DNA of 64,000 nucleotides from Rhodothermales bacterium (GCA_022822185.1 JAJECE010000011.1:1-64000), one strand, 5' to 3'. Shown: positions 21,948 to 32,194, numbered from the stretch's first letter. Numbers and translations: made by a program. The notes: generated by a model not told the origin, from the letters alone.

Positions 21948-21958
21948 AACCTCTTACC

Positions 21959-23288
21959 ATGCAGCGTAAGGCAACGAAGCAACCAAACGGGAGGACTTCG
22001 GCGCAAAACGCAAAGCCGTTTCCGGTGACCAAACGGCAAGTTTGGGACGCATGGAAACGTGTAAAGGCGAATCAGGGAGGGGCAGGGATTGATGACCAAA
22101 TGATCGCAGAATTTGAGGAAAATCTTGCAGACAATCTCTACAAGATCTGGAATCGGATGGCGTCGGGGAGTTATCATCCAAAGCCGGTTCGGCGGGTGAA
22201 TATTCCAAAGTCAAGCGGAGGCGTTCGACCGCTGGGGATCCCCACCGTGTCCGACCGGGTAGCACAGATGGTGGTGAAGCAGGTACTGGAACCGATCTTG
22301 GAACAGGTATTCCATTCCGATTCGTATGGATATCGGCCGAAGAAATCGGCCCACGACGCGATTCAGCGCACACGTACGCGTTGCTGGCAGCGGGCGTGGG
22401 TTCTGGACATGGATATCAAGGCATACTTTGATACAATTGACCACGACCTTTTGATGAAAGCGGTCCGCAAGCACACAGGGCAGAAGTGGGTACTCTTATA
22501 TATAGAGCGCTGGCTGAAAGCTCCGGTGGTGCATCCAGACGGACGGACGGGAAGAGGCCCGGACGGTCGGCACCCCGCAAGGTGGGGTGATCAGTCCATT
22601 ACTGGCGAATCTGTTTCTGCATTATGCATTTGATCGTTGGATGGAGCTCAACGCTCCAGCCATTCCGTTCGAGCGTTATGCGGATGACATGGTGTGCCAC
22701 TGCACGAGTGAGGCACAGGCGGAAGATCTCTGGAGGGTACTCCAGGAACGATTTTCGGCCTGTCACCTAACCTTACACCCGGATAAAACCCGGATCGTAT
22801 ACTGCAAACAAGACGGTCGGGAGGGCACATATCCTGAAGTGTCGTTTGACTTTCTGGAGTACACGTTTCGGCCTCGCATGATCAAGAGTCGCGTGGGCAG
22901 GATTTTTACTGGGTTTAATCCGGCGGTCAGTCGGAAGGCGGCGAACGCCATACGGGAGACCATTCGCAGTTGGGAGTTGGCTCGTCTGAGTCCTCTGTCC
23001 ATGGAATCTATCGCGGGCAGGATAAATGCCACGGTACGCGGATGGATTGATTACTATGGCGCATTTTTCAAATCGGAGTTGAAACGGGTGTTTCGAAGTA
23101 TAGATGAACATCTGATCCGATGGATGATGCGCAAGTACAAACACTTCCGTGGGCATTGGCACCGGTCATGGCGGTGGTTAAGGAGGATTGCTCGACAAAA
23201 TTCCGGTCTATTTGTGCACTGGGAATTCCTTTATGGTTTACCTTTATTCAATATCCAACGGCTGCATGGTAAGAGCCGTGTGAGTTGA
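21959..23288 (+). pseudogene. ltrA: Group II intron reverse transcriptase/maturase, split by a +1 frameshift near 22551
   Basis: ORF 21959-22633 (IPKSSGGVRPLGIPTVSDRVAQMVVKQVLEP, DSYGYRPKKSAHDAI, DMDIKAYFDTIDHDLL) continues in the next frame as EEARTVGTPQGGVISPLLANLFLHYAFDRWM...FERYADDMVCH... Confidence 0.92.
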
Positions 23289-23342
23289 GAGGCTCACGCA
23301 CGGTTCTGTGAGAGCCGGAGGGTGAAATTCCCTCCGGCTACT
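23273..23342 (+). ncRNA. Group II intron domain V/VI (3' end of + strand intron)
   Basis: gagccgtgtgagttgagaggctcacgcacggttctgtgagagccggagggtgaaattccctccggctac immediately downstream of the RT. Confidence 0.88.
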
Positions 23343-23445
23343 TGACATTCCCAAATCTTCTGATAATAATGGCGACTGCCATCTGCCCATTCGGTATATT
23401 TGCCGGTTGTGCTTGTGGCAGTGACCGAAAATATACTGAATAACG

Positions 23446-25275
23446 ATGTCTAGCTTTTCTGAGAATACTACAAATCAGCATCCAGATCGAACCCATACCT
23501 GCGGCGAACTCTCGGAGTTCCACCTAGGTGAGCAAGTTGTCCTGAAAGGATGGGTGGATACACGACGTGATTTGGGAGGGGTTATTTTCATTGACCTCCG
23601 GGATCGCTATGGTCTGACACAAATTGTATTCTCACCACAGGATAATCCCGCTGCACATGAACTTGCAGACCGCCTGCGCAGCGAGTATGTGATCTCCATT
23701 ACGGGAACGGTATCCTTGCGCTCAGAAGAAACAATAAACCCCAAATTGGCAACAGGAAAGATTGAGGTGCGGGTGACGAGCCTCCTTATTCTTGCCGAAT
23801 CCGAACCTCCGCCATTTTCAATTTCCAGCCATACGCAAAAGGCGAAGCTGGCCTCTGAAGATCTGCGCCTGAAGTACCGCTATCTTGATCTCAGGAGACC
23901 CGATTTACTCAACAAAATGATCCTGCGGCATCAGGTATATCAGGGGATTCACCGCTATTTTGATGCAGAGGGCTTCCTTGAAGTGGAAACTCCAACCCTC
24001 ATGAAATCAACCCCCGAAGGGGCTCGTGACTATCTGGTTCCAAGTCGAGTGCATCCGGGATCTTTCTATGCCCTTCCGCAGAGTCCACAGACCTATAAGC
24101 AGTTATTGATGATTGGAGGACTGGACAAATATGTTCAGATCGTAAAATGCTTCCGGGATGAAGATCTCCGTGCGGACCGGCAACCAGAATTCACTCAGAT
24201 TGATGTAGAGATGGCCTTCGCAACCGAAGAGGCGATCTATTCCCTGACCGAAGGGCTGATGGTCATGCTCTGGGAGGAGGTGCTCGGAGTTACGATCCCG
24301 ACCCCCTTTCCACGCCTGACCTATCAGGATGCACTCTGGAAATACGGCTCGGATAAGCCAGACCTCCGGTTTGATCTTCCGATATGTAATCTCAGTTCTA
24401 CCTTTGAGAATTCGGGATTCCGTGTATTTGATCAGGCACTCTCGGCAGGGGGATCGGTATTGGGACTGGTCATTCCTGGATTTGGCGATAAAGGACGAGG
24501 CTACATGGATCGTCTGGACAAAACCGTGGTGCGTAAACAAATCGGAGCCGGTGGGCTGATTCATGTGCGGATCCCCTCCGACGGCACCCCACCTAACTGC
24601 TCGGTAAAAGCGCATGTACTTCCCGATGAATTTGTCACCGGGGCAATCCAGTCATCCGGGGCTGACACCGGCGATCTCCTGCTCGTTCTGTGCGGTAAAT
24701 GGCCCACTGTGCAGGAGCAGATGGGAACCCTGCGCCTGCATATGGCCCGTGAACTTGGCAGCATTGATGAACGCGCATGGACGTTTGCATGGATTACTGA
24801 ATTCCCGCTCCTGCAATGGGATGAACGCGAAAAACGCTATTCCGCCATGCATCATCCGTTTACCTCCCCAAGAACAGAGGATCTGGAGTTACTCCAACAT
24901 GATCCCGCACATGTTCGGGCCCGCGCCTATGATATCGTGCTCAATGGCATGGAGATCGGTGGAGGCTCCATTCGTATCCATGACAAAAACGTTCAAAAGC
25001 AAATGTTTGATGTGCTGGGAATTCCCGAAAAGGAGAGTCAAGAACGGTTTGGATTCTTATTGAACGCCCTGCGTTACGGTGCGCCGCCGCACGGGGGCAT
25101 CGCAATGGGATTGGACCGGATTGTCATGCTGCTCTCCAGATCCACATCGCTTCGGGATGTAATTGCATTTCCGAAGACACAGAGTGCACAGGAACCCATG
25201 TCCGGCACCCCCTCAACGGTGGAGCCGGATCGCCTTCAGGAGTTAAACATTCAGTCCATCCCGAAGTCCGAATGA
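23446..25275 (+). CDS. aspS: Aspartate--tRNA ligase
   Basis: [78 protein letters not shown]. Confidence 0.97.
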   Translation: MSSFSENTTNQHPDRTHTCGELSEFHLGEQVVLKGWVDTRRDLGGVIFIDLRDRYGLTQIVFSPQDNPAAHELADRLRSEYVISITGTVSLRSEETINPKLATGKIEVRVTSLLILAESEPPPFSISSHTQKAKLASEDLRLKYRYLDLRRPDLLNKMILRHQVYQGIHRYFDAEGFLEVETPTLMKSTPEGARDYLVPSRVHPGSFYALPQSPQTYKQLLMIGGLDKYVQIVKCFRDEDLRADRQPEFTQIDVEMAFATEEAIYSLTEGLMVMLWEEVLGVTIPTPFPRLTYQDALWKYGSDKPDLRFDLPICNLSSTFENSGFRVFDQALSAGGSVLGLVIPGFGDKGRGYMDRLDKTVVRKQIGAGGLIHVRIPSDGTPPNCSVKAHVLPDEFVTGAIQSSGADTGDLLLVLCGKWPTVQEQMGTLRLHMARELGSIDERAWTFAWITEFPLLQWDEREKRYSAMHHPFTSPRTEDLELLQHDPAHVRARAYDIVLNGMEIGGGSIRIHDKNVQKQMFDVLGIPEKESQERFGFLLNALRYGAPPHGGIAMGLDRIVMLLSRSTSLRDVIAFPKTQSAQEPMSGTPSTVEPDRLQELNIQSIPKSE

Positions 25276-25673
25276 CCGATGCCTATGCGGCGTTGTTGCA
25301 AGACCAGTTCCCGTGGGATCGCTGGGAAAGATTAATTCTCTCCGAGGGAGTCCTGCTGGACCGCCCCACAAAAACCCCCCATCCGCGGTATCCCGAAATT
25401 ATTTACCCGATGGATTACGGGTTCATCCGCAATACGACAAGTTCCGACGGGGCCGAAGTGGATGTATTTGTGGGCTCTGGCCGAGAGCGGCTAGTCGGGT
25501 TGATCCTTACACATGATTATCGTCAGGGAGACCGGGAACTCAAATTCCTCTGGCGCTGCCTCCCTTCCGAGATCTATCTGGCGCATGGATTCATCAATTT
25601 CGATCCTTCAAAGTTGAAGGGACAACTGATCCTTCGTTTCCCCATGCAAACACTCTGGGAGATACAGGGTTAA
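25272..25673 (+). CDS. Inorganic pyrophosphatase-like protein
   Basis: [30 protein letters not shown] resembles soluble PPase family I; ATGA overlap with aspS stop. Confidence 0.75.
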   Translation: MTDAYAALLQDQFPWDRWERLILSEGVLLDRPTKTPHPRYPEIIYPMDYGFIRNTTSSDGAEVDVFVGSGRERLVGLILTHDYRQGDRELKFLWRCLPSEIYLAHGFINFDPSKLKGQLILRFPMQTLWEIQG

Positions 25674-25731
25674 AGAACACTTGTTCGGAAGGTTTGCCGT
25701 AGATTGGCAGACTGCCAGTTCTCTACATTCT

Positions 25732-26134
25732 GATCCCGTAGCTCAGTTGGAAGAGCATCTGACTTTAAGTCATGGAGCCTTATACAGGAAACTGTGTGAG
25801 TGGAGGCTGCTGTATGCTGGAACGCCCTAAAGCCGTCGCTACGTCGTCACACGTAAAAATGCGGCGGATAGATGGGTAATCAGCAGGCAACCTTGAATTG
25901 GGCAATCCAGTCATTTCCCTTTGACCGTGCCGGGTCACAGGGAATCATCCTGTGCCCTGTTCCGCATTGTGCGGATTCAAGAGAGCCCTCAGAGGCCATA
26001 CGCAGCCCACCCCACCCCTTACATGGAAGGGTGAAGAGATGGTCCAGACCACAACATACATGTTGATGGCCGGTGAAAGCCGGTGTGGTAGGTTAATCAG
26101 AGGGTCCCAGGTTCGAGCCCTGGCGGGATCACCA
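25732..26134 (+). tRNA. tRNA-Lys(UUU) interrupted by an intron (exons 25732-25765 and 26093-26134, CCA encoded)
   Basis: Spliced sequence GATCCCG TA GCTC AGTTGGAA GAGC A TCTGA CTTTTAA TCAGA GGGTC CCAGG TTCGAGC CCTGG CGGGATC A CCA folds as a perfect cloverleaf, anticodon TTT. Confidence 0.93.
25766..26092 (+). ncRNA. Group I intron in the tRNA-Lys anticodon loop (after U34), no evident homing endonuclease ORF
   Basis: Core-like elements in order: P-like gccctaaagccg, Q-like aatcagcaggcaacc, R-like cctcagaggccatacg, S-like aagagatggtcc (R GGCCAT complementary to S ATGGTCC as in P7); intron ends in G before exon 2. Confidence 0.85.
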
Positions 26135-26137
26135 TCA

Positions 26138-26224
26138 GCCCGGGTGGCGGAATAGGTAGACGCGCTGTCTTGAGGGGGCAGTGCCCTTACGGGCGTGCTG
26201 GTTCGATTCCAGTCCCGGGCACCA
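26138..26224 (+). tRNA. tRNA-Leu(GAG)
   Basis: GCCCGGG...CTGTC TTGAGGG GGCAG...long variable arm...GGTTCGATTCC...CCCGGGC ACCA. Confidence 0.93.
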
Positions 26225-26378
26225 ACTGGATCAGTTTTTTTTCGACATAAGTGCGAAAGAACCGATTCGTCCAGACCGTTATGATCAGATATCGACCTTC
26301 CCTCACTTGAATTCTCCGTCCATGGACTGATGTACAAACCATCCTGCACATCCCGCCCCGTAACGATTCTCTGTAATC

Positions 26379-26768
26379 ATGGAGAATAACCTGACTCAAC
26401 CTTCATTCATTCCGGAACACGACAAGCCGAAATCTCCCGGGATCCGAATGAACTTTGATAACACGGTCTCAGTCTACATGATCGTGGCGCAGGAGATGAG
26501 CTTTGTTGAAGCGGCACAGGAAGCATTCCGGATGGTCAAAAATGCCCAGGCCCGATTCCCCGACTGGCCAAGATGTTTCTACCTTGATATTGAGGGACAC
26601 AAAATGGCAGACCTGTCTTATGAGGAAGAATGGATTGAATTTCAGCAGGAATTCTGGTTCTCAACGCTTGCACATTTTCTGACCAGTTTTGACCTCCCGC
26701 TGACCGGCCCGCTGCTGAACCCCAATCCACAACGAAATGATCTGCCTGATTCGCTGGCCATCCAATAA
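26379..26768 (+). CDS. Hypothetical protein, 129 aa
   Basis: Open frame with coding-like composition between tRNA genes and downstream CDS; family not recognised. Confidence 0.55.
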   Translation: MENNLTQPSFIPEHDKPKSPGIRMNFDNTVSVYMIVAQEMSFVEAAQEAFRMVKNAQARFPDWPRCFYLDIEGHKMADLSYEEEWIEFQQEFWFSTLAHFLTSFDLPLTGPLLNPNPQRNDLPDSLAIQ

Positions 26769-26931
26769 CCGCATCCAACAACATCCATATCCGTTCCGAT
26801 ATGGATGAAAAAATATTCTGCATTGTATCTTACGGAAGTTATCCTGTCTGAAATGAAGCAATCTGCTCAGCGCTTTGTATTTTTGATGCTGTCTATGACA
26901 TTCATCATCCTGTAACATGTTATTCTAACGA

Positions 26932-28197
26932 TTGCGTATGTTGCGAATCACCTTTACCATTTTAGCCATCGTGGCGTCGGCTGTCACACTCATGACCAAC
27001 TCCGTTGGGATGAATGAGTGGTGGAAATACATCCCTATGGCCGGGCTCATCCTTATCTCATTGATCCTGTGGATTTCGGTCCCTTCTTCCAGACGTCGTC
27101 CGAAGCCAAAAACTTCAGATTCAGAGCTTCAGGATCTGAACAAAGAAGAATCCCTAGCCGATCTAGGAATCCTGGATATTCGACCGGTAAGTTCGGACAA
27201 TCCACCCGTTGACACCAAAGAATCGCTTCCGGCCCATAGAACTCCGGGAGCGACTGCAGATCCATCTGAACCCGTTCAATTGAGCCTGATTGCAGAAACT
27301 TCCCCTCCAGACACTGGAGACACACACATCTTTCCTGAGAGTAGTGATCCACTTGACAAGCACACGCTGATTCCAGTATTGCAGGGCTTTCGTGCCGCAC
27401 TTGACGCACATGCAGTCGGAATTATTCATGCTGTTTCGAAGGACTCTAATTATGAAGTTTACGGGACTGCAGGCTTTGACTGGATTCGATCACGCGGGGA
27501 ATCCTTTGTTCTGAAATATGATCTTCTGGCCGAATCTGAAACCACGGCAATTCACCCGGTCGGTTCTAGAGGCCTGCAATCCAATCACCTCACCTACAGT
27601 CGAAAGCCGGCAAGTATTACCTCCATCGGGGTGACCCGTATCGGGCTGACGGGTAAATTGCTGCTTGTTGATACCATCCACAAGAATGGACTCTTCCATC
27701 CCCGTGCAAAAGAATTACTCGAAAATTTTGGCCAAACACTGAGTCTGCTGTTCTACAGGGAAGATCCAAATCGTCCCCGGTATGAGATTATTTACGAAGA
27801 AATGATGACGGCACGATCCGAGGAAAAAGATCTTGCACTCGCCCTTGTGATTCCTCAAAGATCGGAGCCCCTTACCCGAATGTACGCAGATTTACTGGAT
27901 GACATCGAAAAAACATTCTTCGAATGCTTAATTCGTGCGGATCCAGACAGCCGCGTGGTCAAATTCGGCGAACTTCTCTTTGGTGTGTTTAAGGATTGCA
28001 GTCAGGATGGACTGGAAGTCTGGCAGCAGACGGTTCAAAATGAGATTGCCCAACAGGGAGGCTTACTCACTGGAGGCGCCTTCATTGGGGCGGTTATGAT
28101 GGCCGATAAGCATCAGACCGCAGATCATCTCCGGGACGATGCCAAACGCGCACTGGTCAAGGCGTATCAGGGACCGGCGGATATGGTGATCGCTTAG
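26932..28197 (+). CDS. Two-TM protein with probable GAF-like and degenerate GGDEF-like regions
   Basis: N-terminal TM pair; ALDAHAVGIIHAVSKDSNYEVYGTAGF region; C-terminal GGAFIGAVMMADKHQTADHLRDDAKRALVKAYQGPADMV resembles a GGDEF C-terminus without the GGDEF motif. Confidence 0.6.
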   Translation: MRMLRITFTILAIVASAVTLMTNSVGMNEWWKYIPMAGLILISLILWISVPSSRRRPKPKTSDSELQDLNKEESLADLGILDIRPVSSDNPPVDTKESLPAHRTPGATADPSEPVQLSLIAETSPPDTGDTHIFPESSDPLDKHTLIPVLQGFRAALDAHAVGIIHAVSKDSNYEVYGTAGFDWIRSRGESFVLKYDLLAESETTAIHPVGSRGLQSNHLTYSRKPASITSIGVTRIGLTGKLLLVDTIHKNGLFHPRAKELLENFGQTLSLLFYREDPNRPRYEIIYEEMMTARSEEKDLALALVIPQRSEPLTRMYADLLDDIEKTFFECLIRADPDSRVVKFGELLFGVFKDCSQDGLEVWQQTVQNEIAQQGGLLTGGAFIGAVMMADKHQTADHLRDDAKRALVKAYQGPADMVIA

Positions 28198-28880
28198 CCG
28201 CTTACCAACGGAACAAACGAAAATGCTCCGCTCTTACTGGATTCATACGAATCCTGGCCAGTCCGGACCACCCTGGTCATCTGCTGCCCATACCGGTCCC
28301 CCACCGGCACAACCAGCCGCCCGCCCTGCTTGGTTCCATCGGGCTCCTGGAGCTGCTTGAGGAGCATCTGTGGAATTTCCATTGTGCCAGCCGTCACAAT
28401 AATCCCGTCAAATGGCGCGAGGCTCGGCCATCCTTTCGTTCCATCTCCCACACGCAGTAAGGCCCGGTAATTCAGTTCTTCCAATACTGATTTTGCCCGT
28501 TCATGCAATTCTCGATGTCGCTCAATAGAATAGACCTTAACCCCCATTGCACAAAGTATCGCCGCCTGATAGCCACTGCCGGTGCCAATCTCTAAAATCG
28601 AATCTCCCGGCTTTGTATCCAGCAGCATTGTCTGAAATGCAACCGTTGAGGGTTGAGAAATCGTCTGTCGCAAACCGATGGGCAATGGACGATCCTCATA
28701 GGCACGGTGCTGCAGCCCCTGCTCAATAAAACATTCCCGTTTGACACGCCCAATGGCCTCCAGAACACGCTCGTCGGTGATCCCTCTGGCGCGAACGATC
28801 TCGACCAGTTGTGCCCTCCTTCGGGTATAAACTCCGCCTGACTTCGCCATATTGATTTTTTTGCTGTTAACCCAGTCCAC
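28194..28880 (-). CDS. pcm: Protein-L-isoaspartate O-methyltransferase
   Basis: QTISQPSTVAFQTMLLDTKPGDSILEIGTGSGYQAAILCAMGVKVYSIERHRELHERA. Confidence 0.94.
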   Translation of the reverse strand: MDWVNSKKINMAKSGGVYTRRRAQLVEIVRARGITDERVLEAIGRVKRECFIEQGLQHRAYEDRPLPIGLRQTISQPSTVAFQTMLLDTKPGDSILEIGTGSGYQAAILCAMGVKVYSIERHRELHERAKSVLEELNYRALLRVGDGTKGWPSLAPFDGIIVTAGTMEIPQMLLKQLQEPDGTKQGGRLVVPVGDRYGQQMTRVVRTGQDSYESSKSGAFSFVPLVSG

Positions 28881-29649
28881 CTGGAGATGACCTTGTACTC
28901 ATCGCCTCGGACAATTGACTTTTCAGTTCCTCTATGGTGAGTCCGGAAACCATCACTCCCTGCTCTGCAACGGAAATTTTTCCCGTTTCCTCGGACACCA
29001 CGACGACAAATGCATCGGTCTCTTCGGTGAGTCCAACCGCCGCCCGGTGTCTGGTTCCGAACTGCATTCCCAGACGCTTACTGCGGGAAACAGGCAGGAT
29101 GCAGCGTACGGCCTCAATACGGTTATCCGAAATAATCACGGCACCATCATGCAGTGGACTGCTCGTATGAAAAATAGACACCAAAAGGTTTCGGCTGATT
29201 ACCGCCTGTAAAGACTCGCCCGTTTCCACATAACTCCGCAGTCCATTCGTCCGCTTGAATGCAATCAAAGCCCCCATCCGCTGCTGACTCATCGTGTCAA
29301 TTGCAGCAACGATTTCATGGATCACCTGCCTGTTTCCCACCGGCGCAAGGAGCCGGCGCAAAAGCGGGGTTTGTCCCAGAAAAATGAGGACCCGCCGAAT
29401 CTCCGGCTGAAAGACAATGATCACGGCCAGCACGTAGATGTCACTGAGCGCCGAAAACATGGACTGCAACACCTTCATGTCGGTCACCTGAACCAGAAAC
29501 TGGATAAACAGAAGACCCAGCAACCCCCCAAACAGCGACACTGCCAGCGTACCCCGCATTGTGATATAGAGCCGGTAGAAGACCAGCGCAACCAGCAGGA
29601 TCTCAAACAGATCGATCAACCGCACCGGAATGATGCCAAAAAGATTCAT
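28867..29649 (-). CDS. cdaA: Diadenylate cyclase (DAC domain)
   Basis: SPLHDGAVIISDNRIEAVRCILPVS and GTRHRAAVGLTEETDAFVVVVSEETGKISVAEQG motifs (DGA, RHR). Confidence 0.94.
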   Translation of the reverse strand: MNLFGIIPVRLIDLFEILLVALVFYRLYITMRGTLAVSLFGGLLGLLFIQFLVQVTDMKVLQSMFSALSDIYVLAVIIVFQPEIRRVLIFLGQTPLLRRLLAPVGNRQVIHEIVAAIDTMSQQRMGALIAFKRTNGLRSYVETGESLQAVISRNLLVSIFHTSSPLHDGAVIISDNRIEAVRCILPVSRSKRLGMQFGTRHRAAVGLTEETDAFVVVVSEETGKISVAEQGVMVSGLTIEELKSQLSEAMSTRSSPGGLG

Positions 29650-30566
29650 GATGAGACGTGTAAAACTGCTTCCAGGCCTTGAATCATTTCGCGGGTTTCA
29701 CGGACATCATGCGTTCGGATAATCTTTGCCCCCCGGAGCACCGCGGCGGCAGCCATCCCCAAAGATCCGAACAAGCGGTCACGGACAGGCACCGGTGTAG
29801 CATTCTGACTTAAAATATGACCAACCGTACTCTTACGGGAAATTCCCACCAGTACAGGATACCGCAATTCCGTGAGTAAATCAAGCCGATGAATCAAACA
29901 CACATTATCCCGATGCCGTTTCCCGAAACCGAACCCTGGATCTATAATCACACTCTTTACGCCGGCCGCCTGAGCCCGCTCTGCCGACTCCGCCAGCATG
30001 TTACACACTGCAGCCGCGACATCACTGTAGTCTGCCGTATGAAGGAGGCTGCCCTGATGACAAACCGAATGCATGACTACATATGCGGCCCCCACCGCAC
30101 CTGCATACATCGCGGAAGCAGATCCATTCTGCAAGCCGGAAATATCATTGATCATGTGTGCTCCGACATCCAGCGCTGCCAATGCGACGGCAGGTCTGAA
30201 TGTATCTGCCGAAATGATCGCCTCAGGAAATGACTGCCGGATGGCTTGGATCACAGGGACCACGCGTTCCATCTCACGTTCATCCGAGACCGGCGCTGCG
30301 CCTGCGCCATAGACGCTTCCGCGCGGGCGTGAGGATGCGCCGCCAACATCAATAATGGCGGCCCCTTCCTCTAACATAACCTCTGTGCGACGCAGTGCCG
30401 CATCGGTATTGGCATATTTGCCCCCGTCATAAAAAGAATCCGGGGTCACATTCAAGATCCCCATCACTACTGCACCACTGCTCAAGTTAAGCCACTGATC
30501 CCGGCAGGCCAGACCGGAGGATATGCCGCTGCCGGATTGATCTGTGACATGAAGTGGATCCTGCAT
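29646..30566 (-). CDS. folP: Dihydropteroate synthase
   Basis: VVMGILNVTPDSFYDGGKY, IIDVGGASSRPRG, IIDPGFGFGKRHRDN, YPVLVGISRKSTVG. Confidence 0.95.
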   Translation of the reverse strand: MQDPLHVTDQSGSGISSGLACRDQWLNLSSGAVVMGILNVTPDSFYDGGKYANTDAALRRTEVMLEEGAAIIDVGGASSRPRGSVYGAGAAPVSDEREMERVVPVIQAIRQSFPEAIISADTFRPAVALAALDVGAHMINDISGLQNGSASAMYAGAVGAAYVVMHSVCHQGSLLHTADYSDVAAAVCNMLAESAERAQAAGVKSVIIDPGFGFGKRHRDNVCLIHRLDLLTELRYPVLVGISRKSTVGHILSQNATPVPVRDRLFGSLGMAAAAVLRGAKIIRTHDVRETREMIQGLEAVLHVSS

Positions 30567-30679
30567 CTTTCTATGTGGTTCAATGCGGCTGAATCAATCA
30601 TCCATAGCGCGTGGCCGGAGGCCAACACAACTACTCAGATCAATCCTGCTTACTGTTTGTTGCGGTCTCCGCCTAAACT

Positions 30680-32194
30680 ATGAATCAACGCGCACCTGTC
30701 AAAATACAAACTAAGTTACTCCGACGCTTACTGCGCCGGGCTTCGAACACGGAATGGGGATATAGGTTTGATTTTTCGCGAATTGCTCAGGAGTCAGATG
30801 TCGTGAAAGCCTATCAGAGCTGTGTCCCGATTCACACCTACGATGACCTGCAGCCATATATCGAACAAATACGGGCGGGGGCAGAAAATCTGATTTGGCC
30901 GGGAGGAATCAAACATTTTGCCGTTTCCAGCGGGACAGTCTCCAAAGGAAAGATCATTCCGATCAGTGAGGATATGCTTCGGCTGAACCGGAGTTTTGCC
31001 GTCACGCTTACCTTGCAGTACTGGAAGCGCTCCAGATCTCTCAAAACGCTTTTGGGCAAGCACCTGACCCTTCCTGGAACGATTGAAGAAGACCCGAATT
31101 TCCCCAATACGCTTGTGGGGGAGATCAGTGGATTACAGACCCTGTTTTCGCCTGGAATTTTCCGGTTTTTCCTGCAGGCCGTTCCCTCCTCCATTGCTTT
31201 TGCGCCTGACTGGGATGTAAAGCTGCGTTCGGTTGTGGACCAAACCATGAATCAGGATATTCGTCTGGCCGCAATGGCTCCCACCTGGGCACTGGTCATT
31301 TTTGGGTTATTAATTGACCGGTACAATGAAGTGAACGGAACCCGTGTGAGAACCGTTGGCGAAGTGTGGCCCAACCTGCAGTTATATATTTCCGGGGGGG
31401 TGGCCCTGAGTTCCTATCGGTCCATTCTTGAAGAACAGATTGGATTGCCGAATCTGGATTTCCTAGAGGTCTACGGGGCTTCAGAGGGTTTTTTCTCCTA
31501 TCAAACCGACCTGAACGATCCCGCCATGCATCTGCATCTGAAGAACGGTATCTTCTATGAGTTTATCCCCATGGAAGAATTGAATTCAGAGAATCCAAGG
31601 AGATTGACTATTGAGGATGTAGAAACCGGTGTGAGATATGCGCCGGTCCTGACCACTTGCAGCGGACTTTGGTCCTATTTATTAGGTGATGTAATCCGAT
31701 TTACCAATACCTCCCCGCACAAGATTGTGGTTGCCGGCAGAACCTCGGAGATGATTGACAAATACGGAGAGGCGGTTTTTGGTGAAGACGCGCGTGAGGC
31801 CATCAATCGGACCTGTGACCTGACGGACAGCCTTGTCCGGGAATACCATGTTTCGGCCATCCCTCCCAATGGCACGCAGATGCCAACGCATGAATGGTTA
31901 TTGGAGTTTAGCCGGATTCCTCGCGACTGCGAGACCTTTGTCCGGTCCCTGGATTCCGTACTTTGTGATATTAACCGGCATTATCAGATCCGCCGTGAAG
32001 CAAAAGCGTTCGGCCCGCCCGAAATTGTACTGGTTCCTGACGGCACCTTCAACGCATGGCTAAAAACCAGCAAGGGACAGATCCGCAGCCAGACCAAGGT
32101 CCCCCGCATGAGTGACCGGCGCAATATTGCGGATGGCGTACTCGCACATGCGGGGCAGAATGCACGCCGGGTTCGAGTGGACGAATTCATGTAG
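30680..32194 (+). CDS. GH3-family protein (auxin-responsive GH3-like acyl-adenylase fold)
   Basis: FAVSSGTVSKGKIIPIS, EVYGASEGFFSYQ, CSGLWSYLLGDVIRF. Confidence 0.88.
   Translation: MNQRAPVKIQTKLLRRLLRRASNTEWGYRFDFSRIAQESDVVKAYQSCVPIHTYDDLQPYIEQIRAGAENLIWPGGIKHFAVSSGTVSKGKIIPISEDMLRLNRSFAVTLTLQYWKRSRSLKTLLGKHLTLPGTIEEDPNFPNTLVGEISGLQTLFSPGIFRFFLQAVPSSIAFAPDWDVKLRSVVDQTMNQDIRLAAMAPTWALVIFGLLIDRYNEVNGTRVRTVGEVWPNLQLYISGGVALSSYRSILEEQIGLPNLDFLEVYGASEGFFSYQTDLNDPAMHLHLKNGIFYEFIPMEELNSENPRRLTIEDVETGVRYAPVLTTCSGLWSYLLGDVIRFTNTSPHKIVVAGRTSEMIDKYGEAVFGEDAREAINRTCDLTDSLVREYHVSAIPPNGTQMPTHEWLLEFSRIPRDCETFVRSLDSVLCDINRHYQIRREAKAFGPPEIVLVPDGTFNAWLKTSKGQIRSQTKVPRMSDRRNIADGVLAHAGQNARRVRVDEFM

Noticed and set aside
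21803-22373. Minus-strand ORFs 21803-22177 and 21954-22373 opposite the intron RT
   Set aside because: They are antisense to a strongly recognised RT frame and have low-complexity, non-family-like composition.
25872-26349. Small ORFs across the tRNA-Lys intron region (25872-26066, 25945-26349, 25952-26155)
   Set aside because: They overlap tRNA exons and intron core motifs and carry no LAGLIDADG or GIY-YIG-like motif.
31391-31400. G7 run in the GH3 gene and C7/C8 runs in the POT gene (about 19330 and 19870)
   Set aside because: Shorter than the 9-10 bp tracts and plausible by chance in coding DNA; no frame-switch geometry noticed.
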